A stretch of 64,000 nt of DNA from positions 83,488-147,487 of the forward strand of contig CAJJBU010000006.1 of assembly GCA_905182495.1 (NCBI GenBank). The letters run 5' to 3'. The DNA comes from Flavobacteriales bacterium UBA952 (GTDB lineage Bacteria; Bacteroidota; Bacteroidia; Flavobacteriales_D; Crocinitomicaceae). Position 1 is the first letter of the stretch. Each line of letters opens with the position of its first letter. The position numbers and the translations under genes were made by a program. Shown here one piece after another: positions 1 through 8,576 of this stretch. The notes under the pieces are model-generated. The model was not told where the DNA came from. It saw nothing but the letters and a program-made list of their open reading frames with translations, and did not search any database.

Positions 1-699
1 CCAACGAAACAAGGTCTCTTAAACCTAAAAAACGAGGGGTTTTCTATAAATAAAGACGGAAAGGCATCCATGGACAAACCCCACATGTATCACTGTGGAG
101 ATATTATGCTTGACAATAGTATGTTTTTTAGTCAACTCAAGGACGATTCATCAAAACTGATGGGTCAATTAAACCTGAAGACAGACAACTATGTATTATG
201 CACGATTCACCGAGATAGCAATACCGATAAAGAATCGAATCTTGTAAATATTTTAAAGGCACTAATAAATTGTCAAAAAGAAACAAAAATGAAAATTGTC
301 CTGCCCTTACATCCTAGAACTAAGGGTAAAATTGAGCAATTAAAAGACCAAAGTTTTGTGAAGTTATTTGTAGATAATAAAGACATACACTTGTTGCCTC
401 CGGCCGGGTTCAATGACATTATAGCCCTTGAAAAAAATGCACGTTTAATTATTACGGATAGCGGAGGACTTCAAAAGGAAGCATACTTTTTTAGAAAACC
501 CTGCGTTATACTAAGAGACCAAACGGAATGGGTTGAAATAGTAGAGAACGGTAACGCAATACTTACTGGAGCTAATTATGAGAAAATAAATAGCGCCATT
601 GACCATCTATTAATGAAAAGTGATTTTACCTACCCTAATCTCTTTGGAGATGGACAAGCTGGTAAATTTATCTGCTCCAAAATTTTAAGCGACCTTTAA
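1..699 (+). CDS. wecB: UDP-N-acetylglucosamine 2-epimerase (5' end outside window)
   Basis: The enzyme interconverts UDP-GlcNAc and UDP-ManNAc in the cytoplasm and supplies ManNAc-type sugars for surface polysaccharide. The frame is open from base 1, so the Met codon at 70 is internal and the true start lies to the left. About 232 residues, the C-terminal 60-65% of a usual 360-380 aa protein, are present. Visible family motifs are TIHRDSN (nucleotide-binding loop), LPLHPRT, and ITDSGGLQKEA, which carries the conserved Gly-Gly/Glu of the UDP pocket. The stop is 4 bp before a polysaccharide-deacetylase-like gene, suggesting one operon for a surface glycan. The family call is firm; the final product sugar is not determined by the sequence. 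Confidence 0.93.
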   Translation, partial: PTKQGLLNLKNEGFSINKDGKASMDKPHMYHCGDIMLDNSMFFSQLKDDSSKLMGQLNLKTDNYVLCTIHRDSNTDKESNLVNILKALINCQKETKMKIVLPLHPRTKGKIEQLKDQSFVKLFVDNKDIHLLPPAGFNDIIALEKNARLIITDSGGLQKEAYFFRKPCVILRDQTEWVEIVENGNAILTGANYEKINSAIDHLLMKSDFTYPNLFGDGQAGKFICSKILSDL

Positions 700-703
700 T
701 TAA

Positions 704-1993
704 ATGTTAATATTTGTTGAGCAACAGAACGAGCGATTAAAATACACCTTCGATTTTATTTTCAAGGAGAGGGATCTAAATTACACCCTAAGCTCTGACA
801 CCAATTATTTTATAGAATTCAAAGGGCCTAAATTCAATTACTCATCAATAGATCTAGACCAAGCAATAGGGTTCAAACCATCTCCTTTACTTTTAAACCT
901 TGGACTTGAACATTACTCCATAGACAAAAAGTTATTTCACAAAGAACAATGTCTAACCATTAACGGCGTAATGGACCCGATCGCTAGTATATTTTACATC
1001 ATCACGCGCTATGAGGAATACAATTCTTCACTAACAGATAAGCATGGTAGGCACCAAGGAACTAAATCCGTTTTGTATCGTTTTGGATGGCACGAAAAAG
1101 CAATGTGCGATCGTTGGAGTGAAGACTTTTTAGCCTATTTAAATGAAAAGTATAACTACGCCTATAATAGAAAAAAATACCTGCCACAAATTGTTCCAAC
1201 CTTCGATATTGATAAGGCTTACGCATACAAGCACAAAGGCCTATTTAGAAACTTTTTAGGTTATTTGAAAGACCTTTATTCGAGAAATAAAGAACAAACT
1301 AAAGAAAGAAAATCAGTTTTGGAAGGGAGGGAAAAAGACCCTTTTGATAATTATGATAAAATATATGACATCCATAGACGAGGATTCGATGTGAAACTAT
1401 TTTGGATGCTCGGTAATTACGGAAAATTTGACAAGAACATTTCCCACAAAAATAGAAGGCATATTCGGTTGATACGCAAGATGAATAAAATTGCTTCGAT
1501 TGGCATTCATCCCAGTTACAAATCAAATAGCAATGATTTTTTCATACATAATGAAATCGAAAGACTTCAAAAAATAATAGAAAAGCATGTTAGAATCAGT
1601 CGGCAACATTTCCTAATACTCTCCTTCCCTAAAACATACCAAGCCCTTATAGAACAAGAGATTGAACATGATTATAGTATGGGGTATGCCGATATTGTAG
1701 GGTTTCGAGCTGGCACTGCAAGAGAATTCAACTGGTTCGATGTATCCAAAAACAAGAATACGAGTTTACGTATACATCCTTTTGCATACATGGATGGCAC
1801 ACTAAACGAATATTTAAAACTATCCACAAATGAAGCGGAAGAAAGAATCGCACAATTATATCTTGAGACAAAATCCCAAGGCGGTGATTTTCTGTTCCTC
1901 TGGCACAATGACACCATTGGTGACTATGGTCATTGGAAAGGTTGGTCAAAAGTCCTAGAATTTAGTTTAAGATTAAATGAGATCGCAGATTAA
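704..1993 (+). CDS. polysaccharide deacetylase family protein (DUF7033-type N-terminus)
   Basis: A 429 aa protein of the Bacteroidota type in which an N-terminal domain of about 150 residues precedes a divergent carbohydrate-esterase-4-like (NodB) barrel. The first metal-binding motif is seen as PTFDID near residues 165-170, a second candidate as IGIHPSYK near 266, and later conserved pieces are VGFRAGTA, RIHPF and FLFLWHND near the C-terminus. No signal peptide or membrane segment is seen, so it probably acts in the cytoplasm or as a peripheral enzyme on a lipid-linked or nucleotide sugar. It starts 4 bp after wecB, and the pair is probably co-transcribed for surface polysaccharide synthesis. 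The substrate is unknown; deacetylation is inferred from the family. Confidence 0.8.
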   Translation: MLIFVEQQNERLKYTFDFIFKERDLNYTLSSDTNYFIEFKGPKFNYSSIDLDQAIGFKPSPLLLNLGLEHYSIDKKLFHKEQCLTINGVMDPIASIFYIITRYEEYNSSLTDKHGRHQGTKSVLYRFGWHEKAMCDRWSEDFLAYLNEKYNYAYNRKKYLPQIVPTFDIDKAYAYKHKGLFRNFLGYLKDLYSRNKEQTKERKSVLEGREKDPFDNYDKIYDIHRRGFDVKLFWMLGNYGKFDKNISHKNRRHIRLIRKMNKIASIGIHPSYKSNSNDFFIHNEIERLQKIIEKHVRISRQHFLILSFPKTYQALIEQEIEHDYSMGYADIVGFRAGTAREFNWFDVSKNKNTSLRIHPFAYMDGTLNEYLKLSTNEAEERIAQLYLETKSQGGDFLFLWHNDTIGDYGHWKGWSKVLEFSLRLNEIAD

Positions 1994-2042
1994 ATATGAA
2001 TTTTGTCAGAAATCTACCACTTACGATTAAATGGCGCATCGA

Positions 2043-3011
2043 TTAAATCGCATTGCGGTCTTTGGTGCGCAAGGCATAATTAAATCCATTGTAAACTGAA
2101 TAAGCACCAACCTGACCTTTGGTATTCATTGCTAAGAATCCACATTGTAAACCTGTAACATCATCGTGTTTTGCGATAATTCTCTCTACCGCCATTTTGC
2201 AAGCCGCTTGTGGGTGGTGACCTTGCCTCATTAGCTCAACGACCGTATGACTCCCAGCAATGCGAATAATAGCTTCTCCCAAACCCGTGGCACAAGCCCC
2301 TCCAACTTCGTTGTCGACAAAAAGACCTGCGCCTATTATTGGAGAATCCCCAATTCTACCGTGGAGCTTATACGCCCAACCACTTGTCGTGCACGAACCA
2401 CTTATGTTGCCAAATTCGTCCATAGCAAGCATTCCTATGGTATCATGATTTTCATTATTAATCGTAGGTTTTTTAAATTCATCCTTATGCTCTTTTTTCC
2501 ATTCCTTCCAATCCTTTTTCACCTCTTTTAATGGTGTTTTAGCCGTTTCAAAGCCCTCTCTAATGGCAAAAGACCTGGCCCCCTCACCAACTAACATTAC
2601 GTGCTGCGTCCGGTCCATAACAGCTCTTGCTACAGAGATTGGATGAAGGATTCCTTCGATACACCCTACGGCACCACAACGAGAATTTTCGTCCATAATA
2701 CAGGCATCTAATGTCACATGACCATCGCGATCAGGTCTTCCGCCGATCCCCACACTTCTATTAGTGATGTCAATCTCCGTCACTTTTACACCGGCCTCAA
2801 CAGCATCTATTGATTTTCCAGCATTGTCCAAAATAACCCAGGCCCCTTCATTAGCAGCTATTCCGTGACTCCATGTTGAAATTACGATAGGATTCTTTAC
2901 AGTAAAATTCGGCGAGAAATTTTCTTCTGCTAAAGCCATTAGATTATTCGGCTTAAGGACAGATATAAATGCCGATGCCATCCCAAATTTAAAAAACGAT
3001 CTTCTTTTCAT
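2043..3011 (-). CDS. N(4)-(beta-N-acetylglucosaminyl)-L-asparaginase (glycosylasparaginase), Ntn hydrolase
   Basis: The family hydrolyses the GlcNAc-Asn bond or related beta-aspartyl bonds. The precursor cuts itself before a Thr that becomes the nucleophile; here NHDTIGM places that Thr at about residue 191. Other family landmarks are STWSHGIAANEGAW near the N-terminus, the GSCTTSGWAYK strand and GGACATGLGE. A start at 3011 (MKRRSFFKFG) is preferred over the longer frame from 3044: it gives a twin-arginine-like leader followed by a hydrophobic stretch and follows the mltG stop by only a few bases. It is therefore probably exported to the periplasm. It is the last gene of the dapF operon. The substrate (glycopeptide or isoaspartyl peptide) is not certain. 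Confidence 0.88.
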   Translation of the reverse strand: MKRRSFFKFGMASAFISVLKPNNLMALAEENFSPNFTVKNPIVISTWSHGIAANEGAWVILDNAGKSIDAVEAGVKVTEIDITNRSVGIGGRPDRDGHVTLDACIMDENSRCGAVGCIEGILHPISVARAVMDRTQHVMLVGEGARSFAIREGFETAKTPLKEVKKDWKEWKKEHKDEFKKPTINNENHDTIGMLAMDEFGNISGSCTTSGWAYKLHGRIGDSPIIGAGLFVDNEVGGACATGLGEAIIRIAGSHTVVELMRQGHHPQAACKMAVERIIAKHDDVTGLQCGFLAMNTKGQVGAYSVYNGFNYALRTKDRNAI

Positions 3012-3016
3012 AGTTT

Positions 3017-4090
3017 CTATTTGCGTTGTTCCTGAGTAAGCCAACGGTGAAAATCATTGGCGTTATTAACATGTTGTCGGCCAGATTTCGTGAAGTTATG
3101 TCGGCCAGAATAATTAGCTTTTGCACACATGAAAATATAATCAACATCAGAGGGCTGAAGCACCGCATTCAAAACATCGGTGCTAACGATACAAATGGGT
3201 CCAGGTGGTAAGCCCGTATTCTTATAGGTGTTGTAAGTGCAATCAATATCTCTATGTTCATATAGCAATCTTTGCACTCCATCTAATTCACTACCCCAAC
3301 AAAATTTAAAAGTCGGGTCAGATTGAAGTTTAATATTTTGATTTAAACGATTTAAATATAAACCAGAAATAACCGGCCACTCATCGTGAATTCTAGACTG
3401 CTCCGAATAAACAATACTTGCTAATGTATATGCCTCACTAGGCTTTTTAAGCCCAATCTCATGGAGCTTAGAAAGTCTATTTTCATTCCAAAATGTTTTA
3501 AACTCAGTAGCCATTCTATCTGTAAAATCAACTGCGTAGGTATCGTAATAAAAAAGATAGGTGTTCGATAAAAACATTGAAGGAAATTCATTTGCCGTGA
3601 ATCCATACTTTTCACATGTTTGATCATCTAATAAAAAGTCAGCGATACTCGAACTGTCAGCCTGAATATGTTGGGCTACTTTTTGCGCAATTTTAGAAAG
3701 TTGATTGGGGCCTGAACAGTTGTTAAAAGTAACTTGAACCTCTATTTCAGCATTTCCATTACCAAGACGATTCAATTTAAAACCATTCAAAAGGTTACGA
3801 TAAGAAAGCTTGGGTTTAATTATATATTTTCCAAAGGCTATGTTGGTTTGGTTCATACTCTTATACCTTCCTACGGCCAAAAAAAGAGCCACATCATCAA
3901 TGATTTTTAAATCATATAAACGACCAGCCAATGTATCTAGACCTGTTGAATCTGTAATATAAAAAGAATGATCTTTCAAATTGATTGTGGTTTTCTGGGA
4001 AGCCAAATACAACTCAAATTTGGGATACATAAAAACCGCAGCAATGGCCAATACAATAATTAAGACAGAAAATTTTATAAGTTTTGTCAT
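3017..4090 (-). CDS. mltG: endolytic murein transglycosylase MltG (YceG-like)
   Basis: MltG is an inner-membrane lytic transglycosylase that cleaves nascent glycan strands and sets their length. The 357 aa protein has one N-terminal membrane anchor (residues 5-22) and a large YceG domain. The catalytic segment reads ASIVYSEQ, with the conserved Glu at about residue 230, followed by GLYLNRLNQNIKLQSDPT and later GLPPGPI and YSGRHNFTKSG. The usual E-K-E of the active-site motif is Y-S-E here, so only the second Glu is kept. The start overlaps the stop of the upstream GNAT gene by 4 bp, which indicates translational coupling in the dapF operon. Confidence 0.95.
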   Translation of the reverse strand: MTKLIKFSVLIIVLAIAAVFMYPKFELYLASQKTTINLKDHSFYITDSTGLDTLAGRLYDLKIIDDVALFLAVGRYKSMNQTNIAFGKYIIKPKLSYRNLLNGFKLNRLGNGNAEIEVQVTFNNCSGPNQLSKIAQKVAQHIQADSSSIADFLLDDQTCEKYGFTANEFPSMFLSNTYLFYYDTYAVDFTDRMATEFKTFWNENRLSKLHEIGLKKPSEAYTLASIVYSEQSRIHDEWPVISGLYLNRLNQNIKLQSDPTFKFCWGSELDGVQRLLYEHRDIDCTYNTYKNTGLPPGPICIVSTDVLNAVLQPSDVDYIFMCAKANYSGRHNFTKSGRQHVNNANDFHRWLTQEQRK

Positions 4091-4581
4091 ATACTTACTT
4101 GATAGATTAATTGATCAGGTTTTAATGGATTCTCGATGATTCTTGTATAGCCTAAGGATTCAAATAAAGAAATACTTGCCTTATTACTTTCCTGAATCAA
4201 ACAATCAATTTTTCTTAAGCTTAAAACCACCTGAGCATACTCTTGTAACTCAAGTATCGCCTTCTTTGCGAAGCCCATCCTACGCAGCTTTTTTTCGTAT
4301 ACTAAAACCCCTATAGTACCTTTCGAATTCGCGAAATCTACATCATAGAGATCCACTATACCAATTGCCTCCTTATTCGAATGTAAACAAATCATCATTC
4401 TCAGTTGGCCTGAATTTCTTACATCTGTCTGCTGCTCAATCATTGAATAGATCATCTCTAAAGAAACCTTATTTTTAGTTTGAGTTACAAGCTGTGTTTC
4501 AGGATCTAGCTCCCACATATATACGCGCAGCGCATCTGCTTTTTCTACGAGTCGAATATAAATACCTTGAGCTTCAATCAT
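4087..4581 (-). CDS. GNAT family N-acetyltransferase (RimJ/RimL type)
   Basis: A 164 aa acetyltransferase with the GNAT fold. The acetyl-CoA loop is seen in KKLRRMGFAKKAIL (a degenerate RxxGxA motif), and the C-terminal ESNKASISLFESLGY is typical of the RimL branch. The start at 4581 (MIEAQGIYIRL) matches the usual beginning of this family better than the upstream Met at 4602; it overlaps the end of the preceding gene by 8 bp. The acetyl acceptor cannot be told from the sequence. It lies between cell-wall genes in a tight operon, overlapping mltG by 4 bp, but whether it acts on wall precursors is unknown. Confidence 0.85.
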   Translation of the reverse strand: MIEAQGIYIRLVEKADALRVYMWELDPETQLVTQTKNKVSLEMIYSMIEQQTDVRNSGQLRMMICLHSNKEAIGIVDLYDVDFANSKGTIGVLVYEKKLRRMGFAKKAILELQEYAQVVLSLRKIDCLIQESNKASISLFESLGYTRIIENPLKPDQLIYQVSI

Positions 4582-5080
4582 GTAATTGATTAAGTCGTGC
4601 ATCTATATCAGTTAAACTATACTTCAGTATTCCCAACTCTTTCTTTTTTACATTTTTGGAAACCCAACCTTCTATTTTATTTCTGCGCTCTAGCTCATTC
4701 AATAAATCAGCTAATTTCATAATATAACTAGGCATTTCCAACACTATTTTTATGGGACTCAAGCATGAATTATCTGATGACATCGCATAGGTAAAAGAAT
4801 CGAAAGCACCCAATATTTGAGTCAAAGAAATATTAAATCTTAACTTCACCTTTACGCATTTAATGCTTTTATTATCAACTACTTCATTAACTACAATGCA
4901 TTTGGAAACATCCTTTCCATTACTCTTTAAACTAAAAAACATACCACGACTAGAAATACCGATATGGGGAGGTCTTTTGTCGACATGAAAAATCCATAAC
5001 AATACATCATTCTCTTCAGAAACTGATGACAATTCAACCGTGGGTTCAAAGCTATATTCAAATACTGATACTGCCTTCAT
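4574..5080 (-). CDS. hypothetical protein between dapF and GNAT gene
   Basis: I do not recognise a family for this 168 aa protein. It has no signal peptide or membrane segment and no obvious catalytic motif. The first 120 residues alternate hydrophobic and polar stretches like a beta-rich domain, and the last 50 (ELERRNKIEGWVSKNVKKK onward) are basic and probably helical. It overlaps dapF by 23 bp at its start and the GNAT gene by about 8 bp at its end, so it is translated as part of the cell-wall operon. Coding is supported by this tight packing and by a start Met in register. Function unknown. Confidence 0.7.
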   Translation of the reverse strand: MKAVSVFEYSFEPTVELSSVSEENDVLLWIFHVDKRPPHIGISSRGMFFSLKSNGKDVSKCIVVNEVVDNKSIKCVKVKLRFNISLTQILGAFDSFTYAMSSDNSCLSPIKIVLEMPSYIMKLADLLNELERRNKIEGWVSKNVKKKELGILKYSLTDIDARLNQLHD

Positions 5081-5879
5081 ATATTAAATTAGCTGGACCA
5101 ATTAAATGGACATTTGAGAACTCTCCTTGTGAATTACGTTCAAAAGAAATTTGCAAGTCGCCTCCTTTGGTTTTCAATAGAACTGTTCGGACTGACGTAT
5201 CACGATAATGCGCATGAATTAATGCACATGCGGTAGCCCCTGTGCCACAGGATAACGTTTCATGCTCCACCCCCCGCTCATAAGTTGCTATTGATAAGGT
5301 ATCTGGCCCATGCACATACATGAGATTCACATTGATACCATGTTCAAAATATTTCGATGAATTACGTATCCTTTTACCAAAAGAAAGAACATTGGAAGTT
5401 GTCAAGTCGCTAAGCTCATCTACGTAAACAGCAAAATGAGGTGAACCCGTATCCATAAAAAAGGCTTCCTGAGAAGGCGAAATATCTTCACTCATAGATA
5501 AAACATACTCTGGCATGAGGCCGTAGGACATTTGTAATTTGACGTCATCACCACAAAGCAAAGCTTCATGAATTCCGTCAATAGCTTCAAAAGAAAGATT
5601 TTCGTTAGCCAGCAACCCAAGATCACCTGCAAATTTCACTGCACAGCGCGCACCATTGCCACAAAAACTTTTTGAGCCATCAGGATTATAAAAATCCATA
5701 TAAAAATCATGATTGGCATTTCCTTTAATAATAATGACACCATCAGAACCAATTCCAAACTTTCTATCACATAGAAAACGAATCTGACTAAGGTTGAGAT
5801 CACTATATAAACCTTCTATGTTATTGATAAGAATGAAATCGTTACCAGTACCTTGATACTTTGAAAAGTTGACCTTCAT
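5058..5879 (-). CDS. dapF: diaminopimelate epimerase
   Basis: DapF converts LL-diaminopimelate to meso-DAP, the lysine precursor and the cross-linking residue of peptidoglycan. The 273 aa length is normal. The two catalytic cysteines sit in FCGNGARC (about Cys73) and LSCGTGATACAL (about Cys211), and the N-terminus has the family signature YQGTGNDFILI. It is the first gene of a minus-strand operon running through mltG to a glycosylasparaginase. A TAnnTTTG promoter box ends only 7 nt before the ATG, so the mRNA is predicted to have almost no leader. The product is certain by motif. Confidence 0.97.
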   Translation of the reverse strand: MKVNFSKYQGTGNDFILINNIEGLYSDLNLSQIRFLCDRKFGIGSDGVIIIKGNANHDFYMDFYNPDGSKSFCGNGARCAVKFAGDLGLLANENLSFEAIDGIHEALLCGDDVKLQMSYGLMPEYVLSMSEDISPSQEAFFMDTGSPHFAVYVDELSDLTTSNVLSFGKRIRNSSKYFEHGINVNLMYVHGPDTLSIATYERGVEHETLSCGTGATACALIHAHYRDTSVRTVLLKTKGGDLQISFERNSQGEFSNVHLIGPANLIYEGSISI

Positions 5880-5886
5880 CGCGTAA

Positions 5887-5894
5887 CAAATGTA
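5887..5894 (-). promoter_or_regulatory. Bacteroidota -7 box of the dapF operon
   Basis: Read on the minus strand the bases are TACATTTG, an exact TAnnTTTG box. It ends 7 nt before the dapF ATG at 5879. No convincing -33 TTG was found at the usual 17-23 bp spacing. Confidence 0.5.
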
Positions 5895-6009
5895 ATCAAT
5901 ATGGTTAGTATTTCAGTTTAAAAGTGCTTAACAATCTTTAACACCGTCTCTGTACCAAAACAATAGTTTTTGGTGTTAACCTTGTAACAACATAATTATT
6001 CAATGACAA

Positions 6010-7491
6010 ATGAAAAAAAATTCTAGTTTAAAAACAATTGCTTTAGGGTTCACAGGAGGTTTAATGGCTATTATAATCTTTATAGGGTATAATACTCCAA
6101 AGCAGCCCCAGTCAAAGGGGTTATTATCAGATATGGTAATTAACAGGGGGGTAACGGCTCCTATTTATAGAACAAATTTCACTGGATTGGCTACTACTGA
6201 TTTCAAGGAGGCATCTATAAAATCCATAAATTCGGTCGTTCACGTAACAACCAAGGTTGTTCAAACGACCTTCCAAAGAGATATATTTCAAGAGTTCTTT
6301 TATGGTCCTGGCGCTGGAGGAAAAGAATACAAGCAATTTGGAGCCGGAGCCGGTTCAGGCGTAATCATTTCATCTGAGGGTTACATCGTTACAAACAATC
6401 ACGTTATTGAAAATGCAAGCGAAATAGAAGTCACCTTAAATGACAATTCAAAATACACTGCAAAAGTTATCGGAACAGATCCTGCAACAGACATCGCGGT
6501 TATTAAAATTGAAGCCTCAGGCTTATCAGCGATTGTGCTTGGAAATAGTGATCACCTAGCCATTGGAGAGTGGGTATTGGCAGTTGGTAACCCATTTAAT
6601 TTAACCTCTACTGTAACTGCAGGAATTGTATCTGCCAAAGCACGAAACATTAATTTATTAAATAGCCCTGATAAAAACGTTGTACCCATTGAATCTTTTA
6701 TCCAAACTGATGCAGCAGTAAATCCTGGGAATAGTGGGGGAGCATTGGTAAATACAGCCGGTGAACTCGTAGGAATCAACACCGCTATTGCCTCTCAAAC
6801 TGGTAGCTATTCTGGATATTCATTTGCTGTCCCGGTCAACCTTGTTCAAAAAGTAATGCGAGATCTCATAGATTATGGTATTGTTCAACGCGGATATTTA
6901 GGGGTTCAAATTACTGATATAACGCAGGAGTTGAAGACTGAAAATAACATGCCTAACTTAAAAGGAGTTTATATATCCAAAGTAATCGATGACGGGGGTG
7001 CGGATAAGGCAGGACTTCGTGAAGGAGATGTCATCTTGAAAATTGGCACAAAGGAGCTAAACTCTTCGGCTGCCTTACAAGAAGAAATTGGAAAAATGAG
7101 ACCCGGAGACAAAGTTGCTGTTACGATTAGGAATTCTAAAGGAGAAGAACTTACGAAGGAAATCATTTTAAGAAATAAGGAAGGTTTTACGAAACTAGTA
7201 TCTAAAGAAGAGATTAAAAAGAATGTTGCCTTGGGTGCTACATTTGAAAATCTAAGTTCTAGCGAAAAAAAATCTCTCAAAATTAATCATGGGGTAAAAA
7301 TTAAAACTTTAAACCCTGGGAAATTAAAATCTTTAGGCCTAAAAGAAGGCGTTATAATCACAAAGATAAATAATGAACCTGTTCACGACATAGAGCAACT
7401 GACCACAAAGTTAAATGATTCAAATAGAGGAATTCTTCTGGAAATAATGTCTGAAAGTGGGAAAAGAGACTACGTAGGATTTGGTTTATAA
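6010..7491 (+). CDS. degP: HtrA/DegP-family periplasmic serine endoprotease with two PDZ domains
   Basis: This envelope quality-control protease degrades misfolded exported proteins. The 493 aa chain begins with a hydrophobic export segment (residues 9-28), then a trypsin-like domain with the triad His131 (NNHVIENA), Asp161 (DPATDIAVIK) and Ser242 (NPGNSGGALV). PDZ1 spans roughly residues 290-385 (RGYLGVQITD onward) and a shorter PDZ2 roughly 400-490. The length is normal for DegP/DegQ. It is transcribed alone, divergently from dapF. The intergenic region holds a palindromic TTGTAACAA element that recurs at 32.96 kb. Whether it corresponds to DegP, DegQ or DegS cannot be told; two PDZ domains exclude DegS. 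Confidence 0.95.
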   Translation: MKKNSSLKTIALGFTGGLMAIIIFIGYNTPKQPQSKGLLSDMVINRGVTAPIYRTNFTGLATTDFKEASIKSINSVVHVTTKVVQTTFQRDIFQEFFYGPGAGGKEYKQFGAGAGSGVIISSEGYIVTNNHVIENASEIEVTLNDNSKYTAKVIGTDPATDIAVIKIEASGLSAIVLGNSDHLAIGEWVLAVGNPFNLTSTVTAGIVSAKARNINLLNSPDKNVVPIESFIQTDAAVNPGNSGGALVNTAGELVGINTAIASQTGSYSGYSFAVPVNLVQKVMRDLIDYGIVQRGYLGVQITDITQELKTENNMPNLKGVYISKVIDDGGADKAGLREGDVILKIGTKELNSSAALQEEIGKMRPGDKVAVTIRNSKGEELTKEIILRNKEGFTKLVSKEEIKKNVALGATFENLSSSEKKSLKINHGVKIKTLNPGKLKSLGLKEGVIITKINNEPVHDIEQLTTKLNDSNRGILLEIMSESGKRDYVGFGL

Positions 7492-7509
7492 GCACCCATT
7501 TATTGGGCA

Positions 7510-7530
7510 CGATTTTTGGTGTCAAAATCG
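7510..7530 (+). terminator. possible weak terminator after the HtrA gene
   Basis: An inverted repeat with 7-bp arms (CGATTTT and AAAATCG) and a 7-nt loop lies 19 bp after the HtrA stop. The downstream sequence is T-rich but has no continuous T-run, so termination is uncertain. Confidence 0.3.
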
Positions 7531-7644
7531 ATGTGTTTTCATTTTAAAAAAAGACTTCGAATATTTTTCATTCTCCTTTTTTTGGTTTTACTTTGTCATC
7601 TGCAATTGATTAAATTAACTCATTTTAACCCCCCCCTTTAGCTC

Positions 7645-8511
7645 ATGAGACAGCTCAAAATAACTAAATCGATAACGAACCGTGAAAGTCAATCTTTAGA
7701 TAAATATTTACAAGATATAGGACGTGAAGATTTGATTACAGCTGAACAAGAAGTCGAACTCGCGAAAAAAATTAAAGCTGGTGATCAACTTGCCTTAGAA
7801 AAGCTTACTAGAGCCAATCTTCGATTCGTTGTTTCAGTTGCAAAACAATATCAAAATCAAGGCCTAACACTTCCGGATTTAATCAACGAAGGAAACCTTG
7901 GTTTGATAAAGGCGGCACAGAAGTTTGATGAAACAAGAGGTTTTAAATTTATTTCATATGCCGTTTGGTGGATTCGTCAGTCGATTCTTCAAGCGCTTGC
8001 GGAACAAGCAAGAATTGTTCGTCTACCACTAAACCAGGTAGGATCACTAAATAAAATTAATAAGGCATTTTCGAAGCTAGAACAGGAGTATGAAAGACCT
8101 CCTTCAGCTGAAGAACTCGCTGAGGCATTAGAAGTTCCTGAAGACAAAATTAAAGAAAGCCTAAACGTTTCTGGACGCCATGTATCTATGGATGCTCCTT
8201 TAACTAGCAATGAAGATGGCGGTACTTTGATGGATGTAATGGCCAATCATGACGCACCTAAGACAGACCAAGCATTAATGGCAGAGTCACTCCAAAAAGA
8301 AATTGAGCGTTCTTTAAGTACTTTAACAGATAAAGAGCGTGAAATTATTCGATTGTTTTTTGGAATTGGGATGAACCATGGTTTAACCTTAGAGGAAATT
8401 GGTTCCAAATTCAATTTAACACGTGAACGTGTTCGTCAAATTAAAGAAAAAGCCATTAGACGACTTCGCCACACATCTCGAAATAAACTTCTTAAATCTT
8501 ACCTAGGATAA
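7645..8511 (+). CDS. rpoD: primary RNA polymerase sigma factor (RpoD/SigA, Bacteroidota type)
   Basis: The 288 aa protein is the short primary sigma factor typical of Bacteroidota, lacking region 1.1. Region 1.2 is seen at [16 protein letters not shown] and region 2 at [19 protein letters not shown] (core binding, -10 melting). Region 3 carries the acidic stretch around [12 protein letters not shown], and the region 4 helix-turn-helix is [19 protein letters not shown]. This factor reads the TTG/TAnnTTTG promoters seen elsewhere in the window. A strong intrinsic terminator follows, so it forms its own transcription unit. Its leader contains a run of seven or eight C residues just before the start codon. 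Confidence 0.97.
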   Translation: MRQLKITKSITNRESQSLDKYLQDIGREDLITAEQEVELAKKIKAGDQLALEKLTRANLRFVVSVAKQYQNQGLTLPDLINEGNLGLIKAAQKFDETRGFKFISYAVWWIRQSILQALAEQARIVRLPLNQVGSLNKINKAFSKLEQEYERPPSAEELAEALEVPEDKIKESLNVSGRHVSMDAPLTSNEDGGTLMDVMANHDAPKTDQALMAESLQKEIERSLSTLTDKEREIIRLFFGIGMNHGLTLEEIGSKFNLTRERVRQIKEKAIRRLRHTSRNKLLKSYLG

Positions 8512-8520
8512 GGAATATAA

Positions 8521-8547
8521 GCTGCCCCCCAATGGGCAGCTTTTTTT
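8521..8547 (+). terminator. intrinsic terminator of rpoD
   Basis: A perfect 7-bp GC-rich stem, GCTGCCC (8521-8527) with GGGCAGC (8534-8540), a 6-nt loop and then seven T residues, starting 9 bp after the rpoD stop. Confidence 0.92.
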
Positions 8548-8576
8548 ATTAGAAATCAATCAACAAAACAATAAAA

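Noticed and set aside
1299..1949. Three minus-strand ORFs of 73-81 codons inside the deacetylase gene
   Set aside because: They are antisense shadows of a well-supported gene, with no promoter and no recognisable protein sequence; the same applies to the other short antisense ORFs across the window.
7501..7530. Strong terminator after the HtrA gene
   Set aside because: The 7-bp A/T-rich stem lacks a T-run; kept only as a weak candidate.
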